Of a stretch of DNA of 64,000 nt, positions 25,373 to 33,695 are shown piece by piece; the first letter of the stretch is position 1; each line of letters starts with the position of its first letter. The notes beneath the pieces were generated by a model. It ran no database searches and was not told where the DNA came from. It saw nothing but the letters and a program-made list of their open reading frames with translations. The position numbers and the translations under genes are program-made. The stretch is from contig NZ_CP050975.2 in assembly GCF_012273515.2 (NCBI RefSeq), positions 1,364,001 to 1,428,000 of the forward strand, read 5' to 3'. The stretch comes from Streptomyces sp. RPA4-2. GTDB taxonomy: Bacteria > Actinomycetota > Actinomycetes > Streptomycetales > Streptomycetaceae.

Positions 25373-25886
25373 GCCGTGGCCGCCCGGACCCACGCGGCCG
25401 CGCCGGACGTACGGGGACCCCGTGCCGGTCCTCACGGTCCGCCCCCCCACACCTGTCCCGCCCAACTCCGGTTCAAGGCAGCCCGGTACGGGGGGGACGG
25501 CATGGTCCCGATGGCGCGGGCACGCGTCGGGAACGCCGGGGTCGGCGTCTCGGGCCAGGTGAGCCGGGGGCGCAGGAGTCCACGTCGCCCGTCCACGCGC
25601 CGGGCGTGCTGCGCGAGTCGACGCCTTCCGCGCGGACGCTCACCGGGATGCGCACGGAACGTCCCCGAGCCGCCGTGCAGGACGCCGTGGTGGTCGACGC
25701 AGCCGGTCGGCCGGTCTTCGGGCAGGACACACCGCGGCGTCCAGGCTGGAAAGGTACGCGACGAGGAGGCCGCCGTCCGCGCCGGCCGGAGGGCGGCTCG
25801 TCGGCGGTCGCCCTTGATCCCCGCGTTGCCCGCGATCCCCGTGTTGCCCGCGATCTCTCCGCTGCCCGCGCCGCCCGCCGGACGCT
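25373..25886. other. Intergenic region of 514 bp, no supported gene
   Basis: The region is GC-rich, with GCCCGCGATC-type direct repeats near 25820-25870. Open frames exist on both strands but none has a ribosome site or recognisable protein. It may hold decayed coding sequence. Confidence 0.4.
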
Positions 25887-27191
25887 CTACTGCGCCGAGG
25901 CGGTCAGGTCTCCGCGCCTCGGCGCGGCGAAACCCTCCAGGTCCGCCCGTGTCAGACCCGCCAGCCGGGCCACCTCCGCGATGTCGAGAGCGCCGCAGTC
26001 CAGGCCGCGCAGAAGATAGCCGCTGAGCGCCTTGGCGGTGGCGGGTTCGTCCATGACGTCGCCGTCGGTGCGGTTGGCGTAGCGGGCCAGACGCGCGGCG
26101 GCCTGCGCGAAGCCCTCGCGGTAGAAGGCGAACACGGCCGCGTAGCGGGTCGGGATGTGGCCGGGGTGCATGTCCCAGCCCTGGTAGTAGGCGCGGGCCA
26201 GGGCGCGGCGGGTGAGGCCGTAGTGCAGTCGCCAGGCGTCGTGCACCTTCTCGGTCGGTCCGACGGGCAGCACGTTCGTGGAGCCGTCGCAGACGCGTAC
26301 GCCGGTGCCCGCGGCGGCGACCTGCATGATCGCCTTGGCGTGGTCGGCGGCCGGGTGGTCACTGGCCTGGTGGGCGGCGCTGACGCCGAGGCAGGCGCTG
26401 TAGTCGAAGGTGCCGTAGTGCAGGCCCGTGGCACGGCCCTCGGCGGCCTGGATCATCCGGGCGACGGTCGCGGTACCGTCGGTCGCGAGGATCGACTGGC
26501 TGGTCTCGATCTGGATCTCGAAGCCGATCCGCCCCGGCGCGAGACCGCGCGCCTTCTCGAACTCCTCCAGCAGACGCACCATCGCGGTGACCTGCTCCGC
26601 GTACGTCACCTTGGGGAGGGTGAGGACCAGCCCCTCGGGCAGACCGCCCGCGTCCATCAGGCCGGTGAGGAAGACGTCGAGCGTACGGATGCCCCGCCGG
26701 CGGACCGATGCCTCCATGCACTTCATGCGGATGCCCATGTACGGAGCCGCCGTGCCGTCGGCGTACGCCTGTGCGATCAGCCGGGCCGCGCGCGCCGCCG
26801 CCTCGTCCTCCTCGGCGTCCGGGCGCGGGCCGTAGCCGTCCTCGAAGTCGACACGCAGGTCCTCGACGGGCTCCCGCTCCAGTTTGGCCCGTACCCGGTC
26901 GTACACGGGTCCGGCGAGGTCGTCGGCGAGGCCGAGGACCGCGGCGAAGGAAGCGGCGTCGGGGGCGTGCTCGTCGAGGGCCGCGAGCGCCCGGTCGCCC
27001 CAGGAGCGGATGGTGTCGGCGGTGAACGCGTCCGCGGGGACGTACACGGTGTGGACGGGCTGCCGGGTGCCGGGGTCTCCGGGGTAGCGGCGCTCCAGTT
27101 CGGCGTCGACCGGGGCGAGAGAGGCGCTGATCTCCTCGCTGACGGCGCCCGCGAGGCTTGTCGCCACGTTCTCCTGCTGGCCCTTGCCCAT
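25887..27191 (-). CDS. DUF6986 protein, HpcH/CitE-type aldolase or lyase fold
   Basis: 434 residues. DLRVDFEDGYGPRPDAEEDE (~125-145) and GRIGFEIQIETSQSIL (~220) place the metal-binding acidic residues of the HpcH/CitE TIM barrel. LTLPKVTYAEQV and HYGTFDYSACLGV are further core blocks. The family (DUF6986) is assigned by resemblance and its reaction is not established. ATG 27191 has AGGAGGG 8-14 nt upstream. An inverted repeat TTCCGC/GCGGAA overlaps the leader. Such sites are known for IclR-type regulators of allantoin and glyoxylate genes in Streptomyces, so a purine-degradation role is a reasonable inference. Confidence 0.82.
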   Translation of the reverse strand: MGKGQQENVATSLAGAVSEEISASLAPVDAELERRYPGDPGTRQPVHTVYVPADAFTADTIRSWGDRALAALDEHAPDAASFAAVLGLADDLAGPVYDRVRAKLEREPVEDLRVDFEDGYGPRPDAEEDEAAARAARLIAQAYADGTAAPYMGIRMKCMEASVRRRGIRTLDVFLTGLMDAGGLPEGLVLTLPKVTYAEQVTAMVRLLEEFEKARGLAPGRIGFEIQIETSQSILATDGTATVARMIQAAEGRATGLHYGTFDYSACLGVSAAHQASDHPAADHAKAIMQVAAAGTGVRVCDGSTNVLPVGPTEKVHDAWRLHYGLTRRALARAYYQGWDMHPGHIPTRYAAVFAFYREGFAQAAARLARYANRTDGDVMDEPATAKALSGYLLRGLDCGALDIAEVARLAGLTRADLEGFAAPRRGDLTASAQ

Positions 27192-27207
27192 CCCACACCC
27201 TCCTGTT

Positions 27208-27222
27208 TTCCGCTTGGCGGAA
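27208..27222. promoter_or_regulatory. IclR-like operator upstream of the DUF6986 gene
   Basis: TTCCGC-TTG-GCGGAA is a perfect 6-bp inverted repeat directly upstream of the AGGAGGG ribosome site. It lies in the 5' leader, where a bound repressor would block transcription. The pattern resembles IclR-family (AllR/GylR-like) sites. Confidence 0.65.
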
Positions 27223-27370
27223 TCAACAATCCGTAGAGCGAAGTTATCCAGGGCGCTTCCCGTGGTCAACACCTGTCCGCACCCTGGTCCGTCGAGTTCT
27301 CTCCTGCCCCATGCCTTCTTTCGCGCACCGCCCCGCACCCCTCATGCTGGCCGTGCGGGGAGGGGATGAC

Positions 27371-28267
27371 ATGTCGAACATCCGCCGGGTGACCCGGCGC
27401 CTGGGTCTGCGGACCGCGGTGGCCGCCGCGATGACCGTGCCCCTGCTCGGTACGGCGCCCGCGGCCGCCGGCCGCCGCGGCGGCGGACACCCACTGGACG
27501 TGATGACGTTCAACCTCCGCTTCGCGAGCACCGCCGGGCCGCACAGCTGGGCGGCGCGCCGTCCGGTGATGCGCGAGCTGCTGCGCCGGGCGGCCCCCGA
27601 CGTCATCGGCACCCAGGAAGGCCTCTACCCGCAGCTGCGTGACATCGCGTCCGACCTCGGACGGCGTTACGACTGGATCGGCACCGGGCGCGCGGGCGGC
27701 AGCCGTGACGAGTTCACGGCGGTCTTCTACGACACCGATCGCCTCGCCCCGGCCGGGTACGACCACTTCTGGCTCTCCGACACCCCTGAGGTGATCGCCT
27801 CGAACACCTGGGGCGGCTCCCACATCCGCATGGTCACCTGGGTCCGCTTCCGTGATCTGCGCGCCGGCGGACGGGAGTTCTACATCCTCAACACCCATCT
27901 GGACAGCGGGAGTCAGTACGCACGCATGCGGGCCGCCGCGCTGATCGGGCAGCGGATCGCCGGGCTCGACCACGCCCTGCCGCTCGTGGTCACCGGCGAC
28001 TTCAACAGCGCCGCCCACAAGAACCCGGTCTACGACGCGATGCTGGGCGCCGGTCTCGTCGACACCTGGGACACCGCGGCCGAGCGCGGCGCCCCGTACG
28101 CCACCTTCCACGGCTACGGCCCCCTGGTGCCCGGCGGCGACCGTATCGACTGGATCCTCGCCACGCCCGGGGTGCGCGCGGACCGGACGCTGGTCGACAC
28201 CTTCTCCCCGAACGGGCGGTGTCCGAGCGACCACCTGCCCGTGCGGGCCGCTCTGCGCCTGGGATGA
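27371..28267 (+). CDS. Secreted endonuclease/exonuclease/phosphatase family protein
   Basis: 298 residues. A basic signal peptide with twin arginines (TRRLGLRTAVAAAMTVPLLG...PAAAG) suggests export. The catalytic fold shows LDVMTFNLRFAS, GTQEG (metal Glu, ~residue 80), ILNTHLDSGSQYARMRAA, VVTGDFNSAAHKNPVY (Asp/Asn) and CPSDHLPVRAALRLG (general-base Asp-His). It is therefore a metal-dependent phosphodiesterase; nucleic acid, lipid or sugar phosphates are all possible substrates. ATG 27371 is chosen for GGGAGGGG upstream. It is followed by a very strong terminator. Confidence 0.88.
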   Translation: MSNIRRVTRRLGLRTAVAAAMTVPLLGTAPAAAGRRGGGHPLDVMTFNLRFASTAGPHSWAARRPVMRELLRRAAPDVIGTQEGLYPQLRDIASDLGRRYDWIGTGRAGGSRDEFTAVFYDTDRLAPAGYDHFWLSDTPEVIASNTWGGSHIRMVTWVRFRDLRAGGREFYILNTHLDSGSQYARMRAAALIGQRIAGLDHALPLVVTGDFNSAAHKNPVYDAMLGAGLVDTWDTAAERGAPYATFHGYGPLVPGGDRIDWILATPGVRADRTLVDTFSPNGRCPSDHLPVRAALRLG

Positions 28268-28270
28268 ACC

Positions 28271-28308
28271 GAGGCCCCCGTGACCGCGCGGGCGGTCACG
28301 GGGGCCTC
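28271..28308. terminator. Bidirectional terminator between phosphodiesterase and etfA
   Basis: A perfect 17-bp stem beginning GAGGCCCCCGTGACCGC with a 4-nt GCGG loop. It is placed between convergent genes, 3 bp after one stop codon and 16 bp from the other. Confidence 0.92.
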
Positions 28309-28324
28309 GTACGGCCGGACTCGG

Positions 28325-29287
28325 TCAGCCCTTGCGGGTCTTGATCTCGTCGGTGAGCTGCGGGACGACCTCGAAGAGGTCGCCGACCACGCCGTAGTCG
28401 ACGAGGTCGAAGATCGGGGCCTCGGCGTCCTTGTTGATCGCGACGATCGTCTTCGACGTCTGCATACCCGCGCGGTGCTGGATGGCGCCGGAGATGCCGG
28501 AGGCGATGTACAGCTGCGGCGAGACGGACTTGCCGGTCTGGCCGACCTGGTTGGAGTGCGGGTACCAGCCGGCGTCCACCGCGGCGCGTGAGGCGCCCAC
28601 GGCCGCGCCGAGGGAGTCGGCGAGGTTCTCGATGACCGAGAAGTTCTCGGCGCCGTTGACGCCGCGGCCGCCGGAGACCACGATCGCGGCCTCGGTGAGC
28701 TCGGGGCGGCCGGTCGCCTCGCGCGGGGTGCGCGCGGTGACCTTGGTGCCGGTGGCCTTCTCCGAGAAGGAGACCGTGAGGGCCTCGACCGCGCCGGCGG
28801 CCGGGGCGGCCTCGACGGCGGCGCTGTTGGGCTTGACCGTGATGACCGGGGTGCCCTTGGAGACACGGGACTTGGTGGTGAAGGAGGCGGCGAACGCGGA
28901 CTGCGTCGCGACCGGGCCCTCGTCACCGGCCTCCAGGTCGACCGCGTCGGTGATGATGCCGGAGCCGATACGGACCGCGAGGCGGGCCGCGATCTCCTTG
29001 CCCTCGGCGGAGGACGGGACGAGCACGGCGGCCGGGGACACGGCCTCGTACGCGGCCTGCAGCGCGTCCACCTTCGGCACGACCAGGTAGTCGGCGTACT
29101 CGGCGGCATCGTGGGTGAGGACCTTCACCGCACCGTGCTCGGCGAGCGCGGCCGCGGTGTTCCCGGCACCGGGGCCGAGGGCGACGGCGACGGGCTCGCC
29201 GATACGGCGGGCCAGCGTCAGCAGCTCCAGGGTGGGCTTGCGGACGGCGCCGTCCACGTGGTCGACGTAGACGAGAACTTCAGCCAT
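28325..29287 (-). CDS. etfA: Electron transfer flavoprotein, alpha subunit
   Basis: 320 residues, full length. Residues 1-190 are the N-terminal domain. The C-terminal FAD domain (~195-320) shows GGRGVNGAENFSVIENLADSLGAAVGASRAAVDAGW, then GQTGKSVSPQLYIASGISGAIQHRAGM (FAD-contacting S-V-S-P and G-A-x-Q-H) and AINKDAEAPIFDLVDYGVVGD. With EtfB it accepts electrons from acyl-CoA dehydrogenases and passes them to the quinone pool. It follows etfB on the same strand with a 75-bp gap. Confidence 0.97.
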   Translation of the reverse strand: MAEVLVYVDHVDGAVRKPTLELLTLARRIGEPVAVALGPGAGNTAAALAEHGAVKVLTHDAAEYADYLVVPKVDALQAAYEAVSPAAVLVPSSAEGKEIAARLAVRIGSGIITDAVDLEAGDEGPVATQSAFAASFTTKSRVSKGTPVITVKPNSAAVEAAPAAGAVEALTVSFSEKATGTKVTARTPREATGRPELTEAAIVVSGGRGVNGAENFSVIENLADSLGAAVGASRAAVDAGWYPHSNQVGQTGKSVSPQLYIASGISGAIQHRAGMQTSKTIVAINKDAEAPIFDLVDYGVVGDLFEVVPQLTDEIKTRKG

Positions 29288-29362
29288 GGGACTTCTTCTC
29301 TCCTGCTTACGAAAGATGAGGGGCGGTCGGCGTGTCGGGGTTCAGCGAGCCTCGAACGGGAC

Positions 29363-30148
29363 TCAGATGAACTTCTGGCCCGCGAGGAACTCGGCGAGCT
29401 GCTTGCCGCCCTCGCCCTCGTCCTTGACGATCGTGCCGGCGGTGCGCGCCGGGCGCTCGGCGGCGGAATCGACCTTGGTCCAGGAGCCCTCGAGACCGAC
29501 CTCGTCCGCCTCGATCTCCAGGTCCTCCAGGTCCCAGGCCTCCACCGGCTTCTTCTTGGCGGCCATGATGCCCTTGAAGGAGGGGTAGCGCGCCTCGCCG
29601 GACTGGTCGGTCACCGACACGACGGCCGGCAGCGCGGCCTCCAGCTGCTCGGAGGCGGTGTCGCCGTCACGGCGGCCCTTGACGACGCCGTCCGCGACGG
29701 AGACCTCGGACAGCAGCGTGACCTGCGGGACACCCAGACGCTCCGCGAGGAGCGCCGGAACGATACCGGCGGTGCCGTCGGTGGACGCCATACCGGAGAT
29801 GACCAGGTCGTAGCCGGCCTTCTCGATCGCCTTGGCGAGCACCAGCGAGGTGCCGATGGCGTCGGTGCCGTGCAGGCCGTCGTCCTCGACGTGGATGGCC
29901 TTGTCGGCACCCATCGACAGCGCCTTGCGCAGCGCGTCCTTGGCGTCCTCGGGACCGACGGTCAGCACGGTGATCTCGGCGTCGTCCGCTTCGTCGGCGA
30001 TCTGCAGCGCCTGCTCCACCGCGTACTCGTCGAGCTCCGAGAGCAGACCGTCCACGTCGTCACGGTCGACGGTCAGGTCATCGGCGAAGTGCCGGTCGCC
30101 AGTGGCGTCGGGCACGTACTTCACAGTGACAACGATCCTCAAGCTCAC
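29363..30148 (-). CDS. etfB: Electron transfer flavoprotein, beta subunit
   Basis: 261 residues, full length. It shows the AMP-binding fold with VVTVKYVPDA at the start, YAVEQALQIAD, LVLAKAIEKAGYDLVISGMASTDGTAGIVPALLAERLGVPQ and PSFKGIMAAKKKPVE. It starts at GTG 30148 with GGAGAG upstream. It is first in the etfBA operon. A palindrome overlaps the likely -10, and a short hairpin (GCTGCCT/AGGCAGC, 30180-30199) lies in the leader. Confidence 0.97.
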   Translation of the reverse strand: MSLRIVVTVKYVPDATGDRHFADDLTVDRDDVDGLLSELDEYAVEQALQIADEADDAEITVLTVGPEDAKDALRKALSMGADKAIHVEDDGLHGTDAIGTSLVLAKAIEKAGYDLVISGMASTDGTAGIVPALLAERLGVPQVTLLSEVSVADGVVKGRRDGDTASEQLEAALPAVVSVTDQSGEARYPSFKGIMAAKKKPVEAWDLEDLEIEADEVGLEGSWTKVDSAAERPARTAGTIVKDEGEGGKQLAEFLAGQKFI

Positions 30149-30252
30149 GCCGGCTCTCCTACTGCATCGTCATTTCTGGGCTGCCTTCTTTCAGGCAGCA
30201 TAGGCGCCTGAAGCGGCCGATCCCGGTCGGGGCGGCCCGCGCTCCGAACGAA

Positions 30253-30268
30253 ATATTACTCGCCAGTA
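30253..30268 (-). promoter_or_regulatory. etfBA promoter with overlapping operator
   Basis: A TAATAT -10 hexamer (complement of 30253-30258) overlaps TACT-CGCC-AGTA (30257-30268), an inverted repeat of TetR-operator type. Palindromes of the TACTnnnnAGTA form are common in front of fatty-acid catabolism genes in actinomycetes. No good -35 was seen. Confidence 0.5.
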
Positions 30269-30356
30269 CACCCAGTTCCTGCCCACTGAGCAAGCGCTTT
30301 GCACTGTGACCTTGGCAACGCTGTGTAACCGACGAGTAGGTTCGGAAAGGCCCGGG

Positions 30357-30866
30357 TCAGTCGCGCAGGCCGTTGAACCGGCCCTGGTGATAGAGGAGGG
30401 GGCTCCCGGCTCCCGAGGGGTCGCCGAGAACGACCTCGGCCAGCACGATGCGGTGGTCCCCCGCCGGGACCCGCGCCACGATCCGGCACACGAGCCAGGC
30501 CAGCACGTCGTCGAGAACCGGAACACTCTCGGGCCCCGCGCGCCACCGGGTGGGCGCGCCGAAACGGTCGGCGCCGCTCCTGGCGAAGGTGGCGGCCAAC
30601 TCCCGCTGATGCTCGCCGAGTATGTGCACGCCGACGTGGTCGGACTCGGAGATCGCGGGCCAGCTCGACGCGCCGGAGCCGACACCGAAGGAGATGATCG
30701 GGGGTTCCGCGGAGACCGAGGTGAGCGAGGTGGCGGTGAAGCCGACCGGGCCCCCGCCGCCCTGGGCCGTGATCACGGCGACACCGGCGGCGTGCCGCCG
30801 GAAGACGGAGCGCAGCAGTTCGGGCGAGGCGAGCTGGTAGGTGCCGAGACCGGGCGTGGCCGTCAT
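30357..30866 (-). CDS. Flavin reductase family protein
   Basis: 169 residues with the FMN-binding split barrel of the HpaC/SnaC-like family: FRRHAAGVAVITAQGGGGPVGFTATSLTSVSAEPPIISFGVG (~17-58), HVGVHILGEHQRELAATFA and PAGDHRIVLAEVVLGD near the C-terminus (Gly-Asp-His motif). It supplies reduced flavin to a two-component monooxygenase; none is adjacent. ATG 30866 has GAGGAC upstream. It is preceded by a cysteine-rich leader peptide and a hairpin, suggesting control by cysteine supply. Confidence 0.9.
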   Translation of the reverse strand: MTATPGLGTYQLASPELLRSVFRRHAAGVAVITAQGGGGPVGFTATSLTSVSAEPPIISFGVGSGASSWPAISESDHVGVHILGEHQRELAATFARSGADRFGAPTRWRAGPESVPVLDDVLAWLVCRIVARVPAGDHRIVLAEVVLGDPSGAGSPLLYHQGRFNGLRD

Positions 30867-30903
30867 GGAGTCGTCCTCACTGCGAGAGGTGTCGTGGGCG
30901 TCC

Positions 30904-30929
30904 CCCGCCCGGGCGTCGCCGAGGGCGGG
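30904..30929 (-). promoter_or_regulatory. Candidate attenuator hairpin between leader peptide and flavin reductase
   Basis: CCCGCCC and GGGCGGG can pair around a 12-nt loop, between the leader-peptide stop (30947) and the flavin reductase ribosome site. Its location suits ribosome-dependent attenuation, but a competing structure was not worked out. Confidence 0.4.
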
Positions 30930-30946
30930 AGAGGGTCCGCGGGTGC

Positions 30947-31027
30947 TCAACAGACCGGACAGCACGCACTGGCGGTGCGGGCCAGGTCCACGTGGACACG
31001 CTCGAAGAGAAGGAGTTCCAGGGGCAT
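30947..31027 (-). CDS. Cysteine-rich leader peptide
   Basis: A 26-residue product from ATG 31027: MPLELLLFERVHVDLA followed by RTASACCPVC and stop. The RVHVDLAR-x-S-A-x-C pattern is that of the short leader peptides found in front of sulfur-metabolism genes in Streptomyces. Three Cys codons near the stop would make ribosomes stall when cysteinyl-tRNA is scarce. The flavin reductase gene follows 80 bp downstream on the same strand. Confidence 0.78.
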   Translation of the reverse strand: MPLELLLFERVHVDLARTASACCPVC

Positions 31028-31154
31028 ACGGTCAGGCTGACGATAGGTGGACCGTGCAGTCAAGTGCGGCCCGGCCATTGGGAGCTGTCTCACCGTCGCC
31101 TCACGGATGGACGGAGTCGGTCCGGGCCGGCCGGATCCCGGCGGTCCGACGGGG

Positions 31155-31571
31155 TCACACGGCCTCGCCGAGCGCCGCGATCACGTCCGCCTTGCGCGGC
31201 TGGCCGGTCGCGCGGCGCACGATCCGTCCTTCGGCGTCCAGTACGAGCACGGTCGGCGTCTTGAGGATGTCCAGTTCGCGGACGAGGTCGAGGTGGTCCT
31301 CGGCGTCGATCTCGACATGGGACACGCCGGGCACCAGCACGGCGACCTCGGCGAGCACCCTCCGGGTGGCCCGGCAGGGGGCGCAGAAGGCGCTGGAGAA
31401 CTGGACGAGCGTGGCCCGTTCGCCGAGCCCCTCCCCCAACTCCGCTGCGCCGAGCCGCTTTCCGCCGTCGCGTCCGCGCACTCTCACCCTCCCGCTCCGC
31501 CGCCGATGCAGCAGTCCGTATCCGCTCGCCGCGGCGAGCACCACCACGCACACCACAAGTCCGCTCATCAT
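31155..31571 (-). CDS. Membrane-anchored thioredoxin-like protein
   Basis: About 139 residues. One N-terminal transmembrane helix (MSGLVVCVVVLAAASGYGLL) is followed by an Arg-rich stretch and a thioredoxin fold. The active site is FCAPCRATR (C-A-P-C, ~residue 66), with KTPTVLVLD holding the cis-proline. ATG 31571 or 31568 is possible. It is divergent from a DUF4395 membrane gene, a pairing common in actinobacteria that suggests a shared extracytoplasmic or membrane thiol-redox role. It may act on sulfur compounds. Confidence 0.88.
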   Translation of the reverse strand: MMSGLVVCVVVLAAASGYGLLHRRRSGRVRVRGRDGGKRLGAAELGEGLGERATLVQFSSAFCAPCRATRRVLAEVAVLVPGVSHVEIDAEDHLDLVRELDILKTPTVLVLDAEGRIVRRATGQPRKADVIAALGEAV

Positions 31572-31643
31572 GTGCACAAGCATTCATGAGACCGCAAAGA
31601 TTCCCGGGGCCGCGGACCGCCCCCGCTGCGGAATGCTTGATTC

Positions 31644-32060
31644 ATGGACATCGATGTGAGGGGGCCGCGGTTCGGCGCGGCCGTGACGACCGTCGTACTG
31701 GCGGCCGTACTGGTCACCGGCAGCGCCTGGCTACTGGCCTGGCAGACACTGGCGTTCGCGCTGGGCGCGGCGGGAGGCGTGGCGCGCTCGCCGTACGGCC
31801 TGCTGTTCAAGACCGCGGTACGTCCCCGGATCGGGCCGCCGGCGGAGTTCGAGGCGCCGGAGCCACCGCGGTTCGCCCAGGCGGTCGGGCTGGCGTTCGC
31901 GGCGGTGGGGCTGATCGGGTACACGGTGGGGCCCGGCTGGCTGGGGCTCGCGGCGACCGGTTGCGCGTTGGCGGCCGCGTTTCTGAATGCGGCGTTCGGG
32001 TACTGCCTCGGGTGCGAGATGTACCTGCTCGTACGCCGGTTCTCCGTACGTGTTCAGTAA
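31644..32060 (+). CDS. DUF4395 membrane protein
   Basis: 138 residues with about four transmembrane segments. DIDVRGPRFGAAVT at the start, RPRIGPPAEFEAPEPPRFAQAVG in the middle and FGYCLGCEMYLLVRR near the end (C-x2-C) are the DUF4395 signatures. The two cysteines facing a membrane helix and the divergent thioredoxin gene point to thiol-redox or sulfur handling. The family's reaction is unknown. Confidence 0.88.
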   Translation: MDIDVRGPRFGAAVTTVVLAAVLVTGSAWLLAWQTLAFALGAAGGVARSPYGLLFKTAVRPRIGPPAEFEAPEPPRFAQAVGLAFAAVGLIGYTVGPGWLGLAATGCALAAAFLNAAFGYCLGCEMYLLVRRFSVRVQ

Positions 32061-32247
32061 AGGTGAGTTAAAAGTCCGAGGTGGATCACGGGGACGACGT
32101 GACGAGGATCTCGCCGCCGCGAGGCACCAGGACTGGCCACTCGTCCGTTCTTCGGGCACGATCTGCGCAATGCCGTAAACCTACGGCTGCGTAACTTTTC
32201 CGCCGGGGGGACTCCTTCCCAGGCAGAGAGAAGGGTCCACCCCGTCC

Positions 32248-32976
32248 ATGGCAGAGCTTGTCTACCGTCCCGTCGTCGGTCTCGCCCAAACGCTGTTCAG
32301 GGCCTGGGACCTCAAGATCGACTGCAAGGGATCGGAGAACATTCCGCGCTCGGGCGGCGCCGTGCTGGTCAGCAACCACATCAGCTACCTGGACTTCATC
32401 TTCGACGGTCTGGCCGCCCTGCCGCAGAAGCGCCTGGTGCGTTTCATGGCGAAGGAGTCGGTGTTCCGGCACCGGATCTCCGGTCCGCTGATGCGGGGCA
32501 TGAAGCACATCCCGGTGGACCGGCAGCAGGGCGAGACCGCTTATCAGCACGCGCTGGAGTCGCTGCGCTCGGGCGAGATCGTCGGCGTCTTCCCCGAGGC
32601 GACCATCTCGCAGTCCTTCGCGCTGAAGAGCTTCAAGTCCGGTGCCGCGCGCATGGCTCAGGAGGCCGGCGTCCCGCTGATCCCGATGGCGTTGTGGGGT
32701 ACCCAGCGACTGTGGACCAAGGGGCACCCGCGCAACTTCAAGCGCAGCCACACCCCGATCACGATCCGGGTGGGCGAGCCGGTGGAGGCCCCGCGGGACC
32801 AGTACGCGGGCGCCATCACCCGGCGACTGCGCGAGCGTGTCCAGGAGCTCCTGGAGGCCGCCCAGCGCGCCTATCCCGTCCGCCCCAAGGGACCGGACGA
32901 CACCTGGTGGATGCCCGCACACCTCGGTGGTACGGCACCGACCCCCGAACAGGTCAAGGCGGCCGAGGCACACTGA
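32248..32976 (+). CDS. 1-acyl-sn-glycerol-3-phosphate acyltransferase (PlsC family)
   Basis: 242 residues. The acyltransferase motifs are VSNHISYLDFIF (H-x4-D, ~residue 49), FMAKESVFRH, GEIVGVFPEATIS (FPE-x-T/S) and VPLIPMALWG. It would acylate lysophosphatidate or a related lysolipid at the membrane. ATG 32248 is chosen. Its 3' end faces the B3/4 gene with only 4 bp between stop codons, so the two transcripts must share or overlap terminators. Confidence 0.92.
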   Translation: MAELVYRPVVGLAQTLFRAWDLKIDCKGSENIPRSGGAVLVSNHISYLDFIFDGLAALPQKRLVRFMAKESVFRHRISGPLMRGMKHIPVDRQQGETAYQHALESLRSGEIVGVFPEATISQSFALKSFKSGAARMAQEAGVPLIPMALWGTQRLWTKGHPRNFKRSHTPITIRVGEPVEAPRDQYAGAITRRLRERVQELLEAAQRAYPVRPKGPDDTWWMPAHLGGTAPTPEQVKAAEAH

Positions 32977-32980
32977 ACCG

Positions 32981-33673
32981 TCACTCCGGGGCGTGCACCG
33001 TGACGCGCGCCCCGGGGCTGAACTTCTCCAGCAGTTCGGCGAGTTCGGCGGCCGCCGCCTCGATCCCGGCCACCGGCACCGGTGCGAGACCTTCCAGTAG
33101 GAAGATCGCGGAGGTGGACTCCTCCGTGAGGCGGGTACGCGGTCCCTGGCGCCAGTTCCAGCGCCGGCAGGTCACGCCGGTCCCGTCGCGCCACACCACT
33201 TCGCCCGCGTCCGGGTGCTCGACGGTTTCGGCGCCGCCCGCGACGGTCACGAACTCCTCGTCGCCCGTGGCCCGTACGAGCCGCATCCCGCCGCTGACGT
33301 GCTCGATGTCCTCACCGCCGACCGGGATCAGGTGGGCGACGCTGATCGCGTTGTAGACGTCGACCAGCAGGTTGATCCGGGGCAGTCCGGTGTCCGACAG
33401 GGCACGTCTGGCGAGCGCCTCCGCCGAGTTGCGGGTGCGCGAGGGCTTGGACCCGAAGGCCGTGTAGACCTCCCGCCAGGCCGCCATGTGCGGGTCCTCG
33501 TGCGGGGCGCGGCCGTCCAGTCGCCCGGCCAGCCGGCGGGCCGCGTCGTCGAGCAGCGCCGAAGTCCCCTCGGTGCTCGGCCCGTTGGCGAGTCCGTACG
33601 CCTCGACGGCGACGTGGGTGAAGCCGGGTGCCAGGGCACGCACCTCGTCGGACACGGTGAGCGTGAGAGTCAT
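32981..33673 (-). CDS. B3/B4 tRNA-binding-domain protein
   Basis: 230 residues with the B3/B4 fold found in the beta subunit of phenylalanyl-tRNA synthetase: MAAWREVYTAFGSKPSRTRNSAEALARRAL, LPRINLLVDVYNAISVAHLIPVGGEDIEHV and STSAIFLLEGLAPV. Stand-alone copies are thought to act in editing or as amino-acid-binding proteins; the substrate is unknown. The upstream neighbour on the same strand is the transglutaminase-like gene (22-bp gap), so they are probably cotranscribed. Confidence 0.88.
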   Translation of the reverse strand: MTLTLTVSDEVRALAPGFTHVAVEAYGLANGPSTEGTSALLDDAARRLAGRLDGRAPHEDPHMAAWREVYTAFGSKPSRTRNSAEALARRALSDTGLPRINLLVDVYNAISVAHLIPVGGEDIEHVSGGMRLVRATGDEEFVTVAGGAETVEHPDAGEVVWRDGTGVTCRRWNWRQGPRTRLTEESTSAIFLLEGLAPVPVAGIEAAAAELAELLEKFSPGARVTVHAPE

Positions 33674-33695
33674 GATCCGCGGTGCCTGCCTTGCC

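Noticed and set aside
25376..26026. Open frame of 216 codons in the gap after lacI
   Set aside because: It overlaps the 3' end of the DUF6986 gene, is Arg/Pro-rich and low in complexity, and has no start signal.
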